From Bacilli bacterium (GTDB lineage Bacteria > Bacillota_I > Bacilli_A > RFN20 > CAG-826): a stretch of 64,000 bases of DNA. The stretch is taken from the NCBI GenBank assembly GCA_022641095.1, contig JALCDB010000001.1, positions 62,001-126,000 on the forward strand, given 5' to 3'. Under the pieces are notes generated by a model. It saw nothing but the letters and a program-made list of their open reading frames with translations, was not told the DNA's origin and searched no databases. The position numbers and the translations under genes are program-made. Positions within the stretch are counted from its first letter, which is position 1, and each line of letters begins with the position of its first letter. Below, piece after piece: positions 26,466 through 34,746 of this stretch.

Positions 26466-27018
26466 AGAGTTGGCTTGCGAAGTTGAGGAATGTCGGCGCT
26501 GCCCCTTGTTTTCGACGCGCAAAACACCTCTGTTGGGGTCTGGGAACATCCGTTCCAAGATCATGTTCGTCGGCGAGGCCCCCGGGGAGAAAGAGGACGA
26601 AAGCGGAGTCGCCTTCGTGGGCCCGGCCGGGAAAGTCCTCGATGAGGAAATGGCGTTTTTGGGTCTTAGCAGAGACAGCGCCTATCTTTGCAACGTCATC
26701 AAATGCCGACCCCCATACAACCGAACCCCAAGCCGAAGCGAGCAAGAGGCCTGCCTCCCTTTCCTAAGATGGCAGTTCCTCTTCATGAGGCCGCGCATGA
26801 TGATTCTCCTTGGTTCGGTGGCCTCGAAGGCCATCATCGACCCCCATTTCAGCATCATGGCCGCCCACGGGAAGATAGTAGAGAGGAAGGGGGTTCTCAT
26901 GTGCCCGACTTTCCATCCGTCAGCCATCCTGCGCGACCCGATGAAAAAAGACGTCGCATGGAAGGACTTAGCAGCGTTCAAGGAAGCGATCGACAGGGAA
27001 AAGCTTCGAAACGTCTGA
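26455..27018 (+). CDS. Family 4 (Fe-S) uracil-DNA glycosylase
   Basis: A 187-residue family 4 uracil-DNA glycosylase. Four cysteines suited to an iron-sulfur cluster are present (CRRC near residues 14-17, KCRPP and EAC further on). Active-site motif 1 is VGEAPGEKED and motif 2 is FHPSAILRDP. It excises uracil from DNA in base-excision repair. It overlaps the aldo/keto reductase end and is presumably co-transcribed. Confidence 0.92.
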   Translation: MTIEELACEVEECRRCPLFSTRKTPLLGSGNIRSKIMFVGEAPGEKEDESGVAFVGPAGKVLDEEMAFLGLSRDSAYLCNVIKCRPPYNRTPSRSEQEACLPFLRWQFLFMRPRMMILLGSVASKAIIDPHFSIMAAHGKIVERKGVLMCPTFHPSAILRDPMKKDVAWKDLAAFKEAIDREKLRNV

Positions 27019-27109
27019 GGCCGGCATTTCCTTGCGGTTCGGCGTTTTTAGAGGTGGCAAAGATGTTTTCGTGCGCGAAGAAACCCTCGACTGGACTGCC
27101 ACGATAAAA

Positions 27110-27589
27110 TCAGTGTCTCTGCTGCGCTACGTTCTTGTCGATTTCCCTTAACAAATCGGACTCCGGAACGATGACCCATTGCCTTTTTTCTCCGAAAACA
27201 ATGGAAAAATCGCCAAACCTTTCGATCCTGCGAGGCTTCATGACTTTCCTTAACGCTACCGTTTGCCCGCTTCGTTTGGAATCCGATCGGGTGCATTGAA
27301 CCTCCAATGTTCCTTCGCGCTTCAAATTGGCCGTGCATTCCCCATAGATGTGAACTCCGCCATCGGTGAAAGTGAGATACCACGCAATCCCGGCCAGCGC
27401 TGCAAGCGGGACGACCGCAACGAGAAACGCGATTCTCGCAGACTGATTCTCAACGAGCCCGGCAAGGACTCCATCGATGATGAGAGCGAGATCGACCGCG
27501 ATAAACCCCAATATGCCCCATCTCTTCTTCTGCCGCATTATCCTTCCGAAATCCTGTTTGGATAAGGAATACCTATATAAAACATCCAT
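27110..27589 (-). CDS. Small membrane protein of unknown function
   Basis: A 159-residue protein I do not recognise. It has an N-terminal cytoplasmic stretch, two hydrophobic helices (WGILGFIAVDLALIIDGVLAGL, ARIAFLVAVVPLAALAGIAWYL) and a C-terminal soluble domain. It is convergent with the UDG gene. The preceding gene ends four bases upstream, so the pair is an operon. Confidence 0.65.
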   Translation of the reverse strand: MDVLYRYSLSKQDFGRIMRQKKRWGILGFIAVDLALIIDGVLAGLVENQSARIAFLVAVVPLAALAGIAWYLTFTDGGVHIYGECTANLKREGTLEVQCTRSDSKRSGQTVALRKVMKPRRIERFGDFSIVFGEKRQWVIVPESDLLREIDKNVAQQRH

Positions 27590-27593
27590 ATCA

Positions 27594-28175
27594 TCATTTC
27601 TCCAAAAGAGTCCTTGCTTGCCTATATGATTCGAAGCCTCTCACCGTGCCATCGATTCCAGAATGCTTAATTTGAAACGAAATATAATTACTATTATAGA
27701 AATTATAGTCATCGCACGAATAAAATGGTGACCAATCAAGATAATGGTTATTGCCGGAATTCTCAAAACGATATCTGTATCTTAGAATCTTCGTTTCGTT
27801 TTCGTTGCTGCCCTTTCCAACGGAAAAGGTCTGCTGAACGCCCACTAAATAGGCCAATAAATCTTTTTTCCTGGCTAAAGACTGAGCGTTTGTTTGGTTC
27901 ATTTTGTCAGGGTTAATTCTAGGGAATTTTTCGTTTTCCTTGAGAATTTTTTTATTTCCATTAGAGTCTAGTGACGAAATCTCGGATCTGCCCGCGCACT
28001 TTGAGTCAAGAATCTCGAACTCATCTCCGCCCGTTCGGTCAAATTCAGACGAACTATGAAACTGGTAATCATAGTCATCAACGGCTTTTTTTTCACATTC
28101 AAGATCGACTTCAATCCCAGAAATCGAACTGGCAACAAAGCTCACCAAAATTGCTAGATAGATTGTTTTCAACAT
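27594..28175 (-). CDS. Exported protein of unknown function
   Basis: A 193-residue protein starting at the ATG at 28175 (the track's TTG start is nine codons earlier). The N-terminus MLKTIYLAILVSFVASSISGIEVD looks like a signal peptide or membrane anchor; the rest is polar. The gene is visibly AT-richer than its neighbours and begins close to the broken edge of a serine recombinase fragment, so it probably arrived by transfer. No function can be proposed. Confidence 0.6.
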   Translation of the reverse strand: MLKTIYLAILVSFVASSISGIEVDLECEKKAVDDYDYQFHSSSEFDRTGGDEFEILDSKCAGRSEISSLDSNGNKKILKENEKFPRINPDKMNQTNAQSLARKKDLLAYLVGVQQTFSVGKGSNENETKILRYRYRFENSGNNHYLDWSPFYSCDDYNFYNSNYISFQIKHSGIDGTVRGFESYRQARTLLEK

Positions 28176-28221
28176 TTCAACACCCCAATTTTTATGTTTC
28201 AAATATTATTTTAATATTAAA

Positions 28222-29319
28222 AATACCAAGTTCTATGGCGGAATCGTCCCTCTAGGGTACAGGATAGCGGACAAGAAATACGAGATAGACGAGAAAGAAG
28301 CCGCGATCGTCCGAGAGGCCTTCTCGAGAAGGGCGAGGGGCGAGACCTTCCGATCGATCATGGGCGACTTCAACCGACGTGGGATCAAAACGAAGAGGGG
28401 GAAGCCCTTTTCCTATAATTCTTTCCAGAATCTGCTCAAAAACGAGAGATACGTCGGGACCTATCTATACGGCGACACGAGGATCCCCGACGCCATACCG
28501 GCCATCGTCGATTTCGAGACTTTCAGGGCCGTCAAGGAGGAATTCGACATGGACAGGCACCGTCTGGCGACGCCGCATGACGTCGCGAATGGCGCCGGGT
28601 ACGCGCTCACAGGGAAAATCTACTGCGGATCCTGCGGGGCGCCGATGGTTGGCGTTTCCGCGGGCGGAAAAAGCAGGAAGGCCTACCACTACTACGTCTG
28701 CCGGAACGCCTACGGCAAGTACCGCGACCCCGCCAACCCATGCAGGAACCCGAAGCTCCGGAAGGAGGAGATAGAAGGGCTCGTCGCGAACGAGGCGAGG
28801 CTAGTCTACAAGGACAAGAGGCTCCAAAAGCTCTTCGTCGACACGTTCACGGAGGCCTTCGGCAAGATAATGAGGGGGACGGTCGACCAAACGGCGCTCA
28901 TCCAGGCGGAGATCGCTAAGGCCGAAAAGAGGAAGGGCTCGGCGCTCGACGCCTTGATAGCCAATCCGGCGCTGGCCAAGGACCTGACCGCCAAAGTGGA
29001 GGGGATCGACAAGGAGATCTCCGACTTGGAGGCCCAACTGAAGGGCCACCGGGCCAACCTGTCGTCCGTGAGGATCAGGCGGGAGGACGTCGAGGCGTTC
29101 CTCGACCGAGTGTTCGCCGATCCGGGCTCCTGCGACGCCGAGATCATCGACGCGATGGTCCAAAAAGTTACCTGCTTCGAGGACGGGCGCATCGAGATAG
29201 TCATGAATATATCCGATTACGCCACAGAAAAAGCACCGCAAGCGAGCGGTGCTTATATCTGCAGAATGGTGACCCGGACGGGATTCGAACCCATGAATGT
29301 ATGCGTGAAAGGCATATGA
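28222..29319 (+). pseudogene. Serine recombinase remnant lacking the catalytic domain
   Basis: The frame contains the recombinase domain of a large serine recombinase (YGGIVPLGYRIADKKYEIDEKEAAIVREAFS..., NRRGIKTKRGKPFSYNSFQNLLKNERYVG), the zinc ribbon (GSCGAPMVG...YYVCRN...PCRN) and a coiled coil. Homology starts abruptly near 28234, where AT-rich sequence begins, and the resolvase catalytic domain is missing. The ORF-track ATG at 28360 is internal. The 3' end reads through a hairpin and into tRNA-Glu, so the last residues are not native. It is a dead recombinase left by an old element. Confidence 0.82.
29226..29252 (-). terminator. Terminator of the tRNA-Asn/tRNA-Glu unit
   Basis: On the minus strand, GCACCGC TCGCTT GCGGTGC is followed by TTTTT, just past the tRNA-Glu 3' end. 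It overlaps the reading frame of the recombinase remnant. Confidence 0.75.
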
Positions 29320-29343
29320 GTTAAGCCGCTTCTCCACCGGGCC
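29267..29343 (-). tRNA. tRNA-Glu (UUC)
   Basis: Acceptor stem GGCCCGG/CCGGGTC, D-arm, anticodon stem TATGC/GCATA with loop CTTTCAC (anticodon TTC, Glu), T-arm GGTTCGAATCC and an encoded ACCA end. It is directly downstream of tRNA-Asn on the minus strand. Confidence 0.93.
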
Positions 29344-29349
29344 AAAAAA

Positions 29350-29424
29350 TGGCGCTCACTATAGGGCTCGAACCTACAACCGATCGGTTAACAGCCGATT
29401 GCTCTACCATTGAGCTAAGTGAGC
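29350..29424 (-). tRNA. tRNA-Asn (GUU)
   Basis: Acceptor stem GCTCACT/AGTGAGC, D-arm TAGCTCAATGGTAGAGCA, anticodon stem TCGG/CCGA with loop CTGTTAA (anticodon GTT, Asn), T-arm GGTTCGAGCCC and an encoded GCCA end. Confidence 0.95.
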
Positions 29425-29497
29425 GCATCGAACTTGCGCCGCAAAAGCGCAAGGACAATTTTACTGACCGAAAGGGCTCTTTGCAAGAAGGAACGAG

Positions 29498-29734
29498 TTA
29501 TTTCGCGACCAGTTTCGATTCGATGGCTTTGAAGAGGTCGCCCACGGTTTTGAAACCGGAGAGTTCGGCCGTCTCGAATTGGATGCCGTACTTGTCCTCA
29601 AGATCAAGGCAAAGCTCCACGACGTCGAGGCTGTCGAGGCCAAACTCTTTGAGCGATTTCGTTTCGTCGAGTTTATCCTGATGGACCTTGGCCGCAAATT
29701 GCTTTTTGATTTCTTCCATTTGTTCAGCTGACAT
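29498..29734 (-). CDS. acpP: Acyl carrier protein
   Basis: A 78-residue acidic acyl carrier protein. The phosphopantetheine attachment serine is in FGLDSLDVVEL, at the start of helix II, and the helix III region is YGIQFETAELSGFKTVGDL. It carries acyl chains as thioesters during fatty-acid or phospholipid synthesis. It stands alone, with its own TTGCGC-17-TATAAT promoter and a GAGGTAA ribosome site. Confidence 0.93.
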   Translation of the reverse strand: MSAEQMEEIKKQFAAKVHQDKLDETKSLKEFGLDSLDVVELCLDLEDKYGIQFETAELSGFKTVGDLFKAIESKLVAK

Positions 29735-29754
29735 GATTATTACCTCACGCTGAA

Positions 29755-29783
29755 ATTATATGTTCTTTCCTCTTACGGCGCAA
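29755..29783 (-). promoter_or_regulatory. Promoter of acpP
   Basis: Read on the minus strand, TTGCGC (29783-29778), a 17-bp spacer and a perfect TATAAT (29760-29755) precede the acyl carrier protein start by about 20 nt. Confidence 0.65.
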
Positions 29784-29801
29784 TGAGGGCGAAAACCCGT
29801 C

Positions 29802-29827
29802 AAAAAAAGGCCCAATCGCCGGGCCTT
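29802..29827 (-). terminator. Terminator of the Tad pilus operon
   Basis: On the minus strand, AAGGCCC GGCGATT GGGCCTT is followed by TTTTTTT. It lies about 25 bp past the stop of the pilin gene and closes the minus-strand Tad operon. Confidence 0.85.
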
Positions 29828-29849
29828 TGCCTCTTCTCCCCCTCCTTCC

Positions 29850-29999
29850 TTAGGAAGCGAGGGAAGTCGTGACGTTATCGATTTGCGACGAAATGTTGTC
29901 GGCCGTTTTCGTGAAGGCGGCGTAAAGCACGCTTCCGATGGCGGCGAAGATCGAAAGCACCAGGAGCATCCCTAGGAGCTGACCCTTCAGTTCGGACAT
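29850..29999 (-). CDS. Flp-like small pilin
   Basis: A 49-residue protein starting at MSELKGQLLG, chosen because AAAGGAGG precedes this ATG; the track's longer start lacks one. The pattern of a short basic leader, KG, then one hydrophobic helix (QLLGMLLVLSIFAAIGSVLYAAF) is that of type IVc (Flp/Tad) prepilins cut at Gly. It is the last gene of a Tad-like operon. A strong ribosome site and terminal position fit a major pilin made in quantity; that is inference. Confidence 0.7.
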   Translation of the reverse strand: MSELKGQLLGMLLVLSIFAAIGSVLYAAFTKTADNISSQIDNVTTSLAS

Positions 30000-30015
30000 T
30001 TTTCTTTTCCTCCTT

Positions 30016-30354
30016 TCATTGCTGATATCCAAGAATGGCTTCCCGAGTGACCGAGACGACCATCGTTTGGCTTTGGATGATGAGCGGCGCGTAATCCTTG
30101 TAGACCACGAATTTGTATTCCGCCCCGAAGTAGGCTTCGCTCGAGAGGGCTTTGATCGAAGCCCCGGAAGATTCCTTCACGTAATCCTCGATGGCGCTCG
30201 TGAGGCCGTTCGACCGCGAGATCTGGTATCCCGCTTGAAGAGCCACCGCATCAAGGTCGGCATGGATGAGCTGAAGCGAATACAGATCGCCCATATAGGC
30301 CAGAACCGGCACCAGAAAAAGAAGCGAGAGGAGAAAACCGAGTTTAGATGACAT
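30016..30354 (-). CDS. TadE-like pseudopilin
   Basis: A 112-residue protein with an N-terminal hydrophobic helix (LGFLLSLLFLVPVLAYMGDLYSLQL) followed by a small soluble domain with an amphipathic start, as in TadE/TadF minor pilins. It overlaps the tadC end and precedes the Flp-like pilin. No cleavage motif is certain. Confidence 0.5.
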   Translation of the reverse strand: MSSKLGFLLSLLFLVPVLAYMGDLYSLQLIHADLDAVALQAGYQISRSNGLTSAIEDYVKESSGASIKALSSEAYFGAEYKFVVYKDYAPLIIQSQTMVVSVTREAILGYQQ

Positions 30355-31030
30355 TCCCCGTCAGGCCCCCCATCGCCGCCATGATTCCGATCGTGATGAG
30401 AACCGATGTGAGCCCACTGGCCAGCAAAGGCAGGAACGACACGCCGGAGAGCTCTCGCAGATACCGTTCCTTGGCCGCGGACCGTTTCTCATCGGCCAGG
30501 GAGGAGAAAAGGGCCTGATACTGCCGCAAGGCGGTTGGGGAAGCCCCCTCATCGACCATCCGATAGACCGCCACCATGACCTCCTTCAGGAGGAGATTGC
30601 TGAATTTTGAGGCGAAAGCCACGAAAGGGGCGACCGTTTTGTCGTCGTCGATGTCGCGAAGAAGATCATTCAGCCGCCGTTCCATCTCCGGGCTCGCGAA
30701 GCGCGCGATTTCCCCTAACGCCCCATAGACCGTGCAGCCATTCTCGACGTAGATTCCAAAGAAGGCGAAAACGGAGACGAATTCCTCCTCCAAGCATTCG
30801 CCGCGTCTCTCCCTTTCCCGCTTCTTGCCTCCCACGAGGGCGATCGCCCCGCCGATAGAGACGGCCGCGATGGCGAGGGCGAGGAAAATCTGCCCAAGGA
30901 AACGATAAACGGCGAAAGCCCCGAGGAAGCCGAGAGAAAGAACCAAGAGAGCCAGCCAAACGGAGACGTTTTCCCCACGTTTGGCCAACGAGGCCTTTCC
31001 TTTGCCCTTGCTTTTCAGTCCCTTAAGCAT
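30344..31030 (-). CDS. tadC: TadC-like inner-membrane platform protein
   Basis: A 228-residue membrane protein with the type II secretion F domain pattern: two N-terminal helices (VSVWLALLVLSLGFLGAFAVY, IFLALAIAAVSIGGAIAL), a cytoplasmic helical segment with FGIYVENGCTVYGALGEIA and DEGASPTALRQYQALFSS, and a C-terminal helix. The start at 31030 (MLKGL) has GAGGAAG upstream and overlaps the tadB end. With TadB it forms the platform that works with the TadA ATPase to assemble pili. Confidence 0.72.
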   Translation of the reverse strand: MLKGLKSKGKGKASLAKRGENVSVWLALLVLSLGFLGAFAVYRFLGQIFLALAIAAVSIGGAIALVGGKKRERERRGECLEEEFVSVFAFFGIYVENGCTVYGALGEIARFASPEMERRLNDLLRDIDDDKTVAPFVAFASKFSNLLLKEVMVAVYRMVDEGASPTALRQYQALFSSLADEKRSAAKERYLRELSGVSFLPLLASGLTSVLITIGIMAAMGGLTGNVI

Positions 31031-31736
31031 GGCGCTTCCTCTTAGCGAAAAGGGGCTCGCCCGTGAAGATGGCCCCAAAGAGAAGGAAAGAAACAAGGGC
31101 GATCGCGAAATAGAGAACCGTCAGAGACAAGTACAGCGGGTTGGCCATCAAGACGTCGCGGTAGGAGCGAAGGCAGATGCGGACGAAGAGGATGATGAGC
31201 CCGCTCATGAGCCATAAAGAGAGGAACTCGGCTAAGCAACCCAAGCCTTCTTTCTTTTTGGCCTCGGCTTCTTTCTCGATCCGCGTGGCTTCCTCCAAGA
31301 GCCCTTTTCCGATCGTTAGGGGGTCGCCGCCTTGCTCCTCATAGATTTTGAAGAGGTTCGCGAAAGTCGCGAAATATGGTTCCCCGAAATAGGATTTGAG
31401 GCAATCGATCCGTTCCTCGATGGGGTCCTTCTCCACCGAGGAAGCCAAAGCGCTCAAAGAGGGGCTCGCCCCGCTTAGGCCCGCCTCAAAGGCCCGTTCG
31501 GGGGCCTTGCTCACCGAAAGGGTGATGAAGAAACCGTTCACGAACCGATAGCATTCCCGGCGTTTCCTTTCTTTAACGAAATGCCCTTCGATCATTGGCG
31601 CCAAAAGGAGCGAAAGAACCACAAGAAAGAGAACGCCGACCCCTATTCCGATCGGAAGGCTCCACGTCACGAGATAAGCCAAAACGCCGTTAAGAAGGCT
31701 CACGGAAAAAGACGCCGCCAGCAGTTTGATTTTCAT
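31023..31736 (-). CDS. tadB: TadB-like inner-membrane platform protein
   Basis: A 237-residue T2SS F-domain protein. Two N-terminal helices (LLAASFSVSLLNGVLAYLV, IGIGVGVLFLVVLSLLLAP) precede the cytoplasmic region with FFITLSVSKAPERAFEAGLSGASPSLS and FKIYEEQGGDPLTIGKGLLEEA, then two C-terminal helices. It overlaps the ATPase gene upstream and tadC downstream, giving the usual tadA-tadB-tadC order. Confidence 0.75.
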   Translation of the reverse strand: MKIKLLAASFSVSLLNGVLAYLVTWSLPIGIGVGVLFLVVLSLLLAPMIEGHFVKERKRRECYRFVNGFFITLSVSKAPERAFEAGLSGASPSLSALASSVEKDPIEERIDCLKSYFGEPYFATFANLFKIYEEQGGDPLTIGKGLLEEATRIEKEAEAKKKEGLGCLAEFLSLWLMSGLIILFVRICLRSYRDVLMANPLYLSLTVLYFAIALVSFLLFGAIFTGEPLFAKRKRHA

Positions 31737-32689
31737 TTCCCTCTCCTTTGAAAAACGACTTCGATTTCACCCGTCCGCGGGTTGGTTCGGCCGATTTCCT
31801 CGACGCGGCGCTCAACCTTCCCGTCGTCCCGTTGTCGCTTGCCAAGGAAGGCGAAATAGCGGAAGAGGCGATGAACGTCATCGGAGAGTTCCGTTTCGCT
31901 TAAGCGCCTATCCCCCATCATCGCGAGCCGCGCCATCCGCTCAGGCATCTCGAGGAGGCTCTTCGCGTGAATCGTCGTTATGATCGCGTGGCCGCTGAGG
32001 GCGGAGAGGATCCCTTCAAGCATCTCCCCGCCCCGCGCCTCGGCGATCACGATGTAATCCGGATCGCTGCGTAACGCGTTTTTCACCAAAAAGGGAAACG
32101 TCGCCATGGGAAGCGAATCGTTGACGAGCCACGTCGTCAGATCGATATTGGGGTTGCTCACCATCCCCAACTCCTCCAAGTTGTCGATCACGATGACCCG
32201 TTTGTTTCCCTCCATCCGCCGCAAAAGCCACTTCTCGAGTTCCGTCTTCCCACTTGAAGTCGGGCCTCCGATGACGATGTTTTCGCCTTCCTTAAGGGCC
32301 GTAAGCAAAAAAGGCTTCGAACCGCCAAAAAAATCGCCGTCCCCTTCCAGAATGTCCCGATCGCTTCCGATCCGAAGGGAGAAAGAGCATGTCTTCGCGT
32401 CATGGCTGCGCGAAAGGGAAGGGAAGACCGCGTTGAGCCGGTAACGGGAAAAGGAGACGTCAAGGATCGGGGACCGATAGGAGAATTGGCGTTCGGTCAG
32501 ATTGGCGATCTGCCGCAGGAAAGCCGCCACGTCGCCCTCATCCTGTCGAAGGTCGGCCTTGCGCCGCCCCTCCTCGTTGGCCTCGTAAAAGAAGCTCTCC
32601 CCGTTATAGGAAACGTCGGTGACGCCCGGAATCAAGAGTATGTCCTTTAGAAACGAGGATTCCAGGAACCGAACCGCCCGCTCACTCAT
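31733..32689 (-). CDS. tadA: TadA/CpaF-type secretion ATPase
   Basis: A 318-residue member of the GspE/TadA ATPase family. It has a short N-terminal domain (VSYNGESFFYEANEEGR), Walker A GGPTSSGKTELEKWLL (about residue 145), an Asp box near VIDNLEELG, and Walker B/His box IVIAEARGGEMLEGILSALSGHAIITTIHA. It powers pilus assembly at the inner face of the membrane. It is shorter than CpaF proteins, which have longer N-termini. Confidence 0.9.
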   Translation of the reverse strand: MSERAVRFLESSFLKDILLIPGVTDVSYNGESFFYEANEEGRRKADLRQDEGDVAAFLRQIANLTERQFSYRSPILDVSFSRYRLNAVFPSLSRSHDAKTCSFSLRIGSDRDILEGDGDFFGGSKPFLLTALKEGENIVIGGPTSSGKTELEKWLLRRMEGNKRVIVIDNLEELGMVSNPNIDLTTWLVNDSLPMATFPFLVKNALRSDPDYIVIAEARGGEMLEGILSALSGHAIITTIHAKSLLEMPERMARLAMMGDRRLSETELSDDVHRLFRYFAFLGKRQRDDGKVERRVEEIGRTNPRTGEIEVVFQRRGK

Positions 32690-33089
32690 AATCGGTCCCT
32701 TTCACGAGCCAAAAACTGACGTGATTCCGATACGTCTTGCCAAACCCCACCGAAGCGAGGAGAGAGACCCCCAAACCCGTGCAATATGCCGGAGTGCCCG
32801 CGCATTCCTTGCGCGTTGCCTCGTCATAGAAGGCATAATCGACCTCATAGTCCCCTTTCTTCACGTAATCGGACAAATTAAACGAGAAATATGAGGAAGC
32901 GTTCCTCACGAAAGCGGCGACGAGAAAGCGGGGCGCGTCCCCTTCCTTTTCCCCGGGGACCACCGCCGATTCGGCCGCCCCCTTGTTGAGGCCGCGGAAC
33001 GTCCGATCGATCCCGCCATACCGAAACCCGAACTGAAAGACGCTCGTGGAAAGGACGAAAAGAAGCGACCAAAGCAAGGTATAGGCCAT
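32682..33089 (-). CDS. TadE/pseudopilin-like membrane protein
   Basis: A 135-residue protein starting at MAYTLLWSLLFVLSTSVFQFGF (33089). The ORF track adds 56 residues that lie inside the upstream gene. One N-terminal hydrophobic helix and a beta-rich exterior domain with a cysteine pair (KECAGTPAYCTG) suggest a minor pilin or TadE-like protein. The start shares one base with the upstream stop (TGATG), so it is coupled. Confidence 0.5.
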   Translation of the reverse strand: MAYTLLWSLLFVLSTSVFQFGFRYGGIDRTFRGLNKGAAESAVVPGEKEGDAPRFLVAAFVRNASSYFSFNLSDYVKKGDYEVDYAFYDEATRKECAGTPAYCTGLGVSLLASVGFGKTYRNHVSFWLVKGTDYE

Positions 33090-34234
33090 CACTCGCCCAC
33101 CTCCACGCAATAGCCCCCATCGCCGCATCCGCCGAAAGGCTTGGCGCTTGAGGCGACCGAGAAAGGGAAACGAAGGCCGATCTCGCCGCTCACGCCCATG
33201 CCGATGACGGAGAGAAGGAAAGAGTATTGTTTGGTCCCCTCCTCGCCTTTGCGGCATGGTGGCAGATAGAACTGATTGGTCAAAGTCTCCCCGTCTCTTG
33301 GCTCATCACCCTCCCTCATCCTTCCGTCGCCGTAGGAATAGAGGCACTTCTCCGCCAGCGAGGGAACGAAGGAAAGCCCGTCCTTCTCGATCGACAAATC
33401 CCAAAAACGCTTTCCGTCCCTCATCGATCCGGTCGCGAATTCCTCAACGCGATTCGAGAGTCTGAGGCTCGCCGAACCCCATTTCACGAGGGAAAAGTCG
33501 CCAAGGGAACCCGAAAAGGCAATCCTCATCGCGGAAAGAGGAAGGCGGTTGTCGCTTAAAACCCCATAATCGGCCTTGAAACCCGAAAAGGAATAAACCG
33601 GGGAGGAAGAGGGGGAACCGTCATCGTAAACGGTCAGACGATTGGATTCCGCGATCGCCCCGCGATAAGGCAAGGCATACTCCCGATCCCCATCGTCCCG
33701 AAGCGGGACCGTCGTCACATAGGTTTTCGTGCCCTTCCGCGCCGTCGCGAAAACGTCGCAAACCTCATGGGAGGGAACGTAAAAGCCCGGAACGTGGAAA
33801 GAAGGCAAAGCAAAAGTTCCCGCGTGGGGGAACGAGTAGGCAGCCTCTTTCATTCCGAAATACTTGCCCACGCTCGTCTTGGCTTTCGTGAGGGTGGAGA
33901 CGAAATAGGAATTGAGGACGTAGTCGCCCGGTTCCTCGACGTAGGCCTTAAGGTCGTTCGAGAACGATTCCCCGGCGACCATGGGGCCGAAATGCCCATA
34001 GATCCTTAGCGGAATCGTGTGATGGCCGCTTGAAGGCTGGCCACTCGAAGAGGGCGCGGAAGAATGGATGCTATGGAAAGTGATGTCCGGATCGGAAGCA
34101 TCCGCGGAGGGAAGCGAGGAAAAGGGCAGAAAACTGTAACTTTTCTTGATACGGCCGGCGGGAGAGGACGCGAAACTCAAGAGCAAAGGCGTTCCTAAAA
34201 GAAGGGCTAACCCCATCAAAGTGGATCTATTCAT
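33089..34234 (-). CDS. Exported Tad-locus protein, possible adhesin
   Basis: A 381-residue secreted protein that I do not recognise. The start at 34234 (MNRSTLMGLALLLGTPLLLSFASS) gives a clear signal peptide; the track's 525-aa version is an out-of-gene extension. The mature part is Ser-rich and beta-like with a C-terminal Cys-rich end (GGCGDGGYCVEVGE). First structural gene of the Tad run, so a pilus-tip or TadG-like role is possible but unproven. The ribosome site is weak. Confidence 0.5.
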   Translation of the reverse strand: MNRSTLMGLALLLGTPLLLSFASSPAGRIKKSYSFLPFSSLPSADASDPDITFHSIHSSAPSSSGQPSSGHHTIPLRIYGHFGPMVAGESFSNDLKAYVEEPGDYVLNSYFVSTLTKAKTSVGKYFGMKEAAYSFPHAGTFALPSFHVPGFYVPSHEVCDVFATARKGTKTYVTTVPLRDDGDREYALPYRGAIAESNRLTVYDDGSPSSSPVYSFSGFKADYGVLSDNRLPLSAMRIAFSGSLGDFSLVKWGSASLRLSNRVEEFATGSMRDGKRFWDLSIEKDGLSFVPSLAEKCLYSYGDGRMREGDEPRDGETLTNQFYLPPCRKGEEGTKQYSFLLSVIGMGVSGEIGLRFPFSVASSAKPFGGCGDGGYCVEVGE

Positions 34235-34238
34235 TTGT

Positions 34239-34580
34239 TCAAAAACTCGATGATGTCTTGCGGAACACTTCGCTGACCGTGCGACTGTATTTCTTCTGAT
34301 CGCACATTGGCAGCCACCAGTAGGCATAGTGGCGGCCGTACTCCAGACATTCGCAAAGGAACACCTTCCGCTCCAAGCCGTGCAAAGAATAGTAGAAATC
34401 GTAGACGCGCTTGACGAAGGCGCCGGCGGCATGGGTTTGCTTGCGGACCAAGAAAGCCTTCTCGAGGTCATACACGTGGTAATCCGGGCTGTGTCCGACC
34501 TCGATAAGGGATTGACGGTACACCGCGCCCACAAGCCAAGCTTTTTCTTTGGCGTTTTGGCGCGGAAAGCTGATTTCCAA
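34239..34580 (-). CDS. Small protein resembling Mollicutes MG284/MPN403 type
   Basis: A 113-residue protein rich in Tyr and Trp. The C-terminal YAYWWLPMCDQKKYSRTVSEVF resembles the short MG284/MPN403-like proteins of Mollicutes (recalled similarity, weak). It lies four bases before the exported Tad-locus gene and probably shares its transcript. Function unknown. Confidence 0.45.
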   Translation of the reverse strand: MEISFPRQNAKEKAWLVGAVYRQSLIEVGHSPDYHVYDLEKAFLVRKQTHAAGAFVKRVYDFYYSLHGLERKVFLCECLEYGRHYAYWWLPMCDQKKYSRTVSEVFRKTSSSF

Positions 34581-34731
34581 TTCCTCTTCCGTAACCGAGC
34601 CCTCCTTTCACCCATTAATATAGAGCGGCCCCTTGGCTTCGTACCAACGAAATGAACGGAAATCATAAAAAGGCCAGTCGTTAAGCCAAGAAAAGTTTGC
34701 CTTTGCTATTTCTGCGGCCAGAGCCTTGGGG

Positions 34732-34746
34732 TATAATATCCGCAAA
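34732..34746 (+). promoter_or_regulatory. -10 box of gmk placed for a leaderless transcript
   Basis: TATAAT at 34732-34737 ends eight bases before the gmk ATG and no Shine-Dalgarno lies between them. Transcription would start at or next to the A of the start codon. No clear -35 element was found at the usual distance. Confidence 0.5.

Noticed and set aside
28360-28362. ATG start of the 319-aa recombinase ORF as a real short protein
   Set aside because: Recombinase homology continues upstream in frame beyond this Met, so it is internal to a truncated gene.
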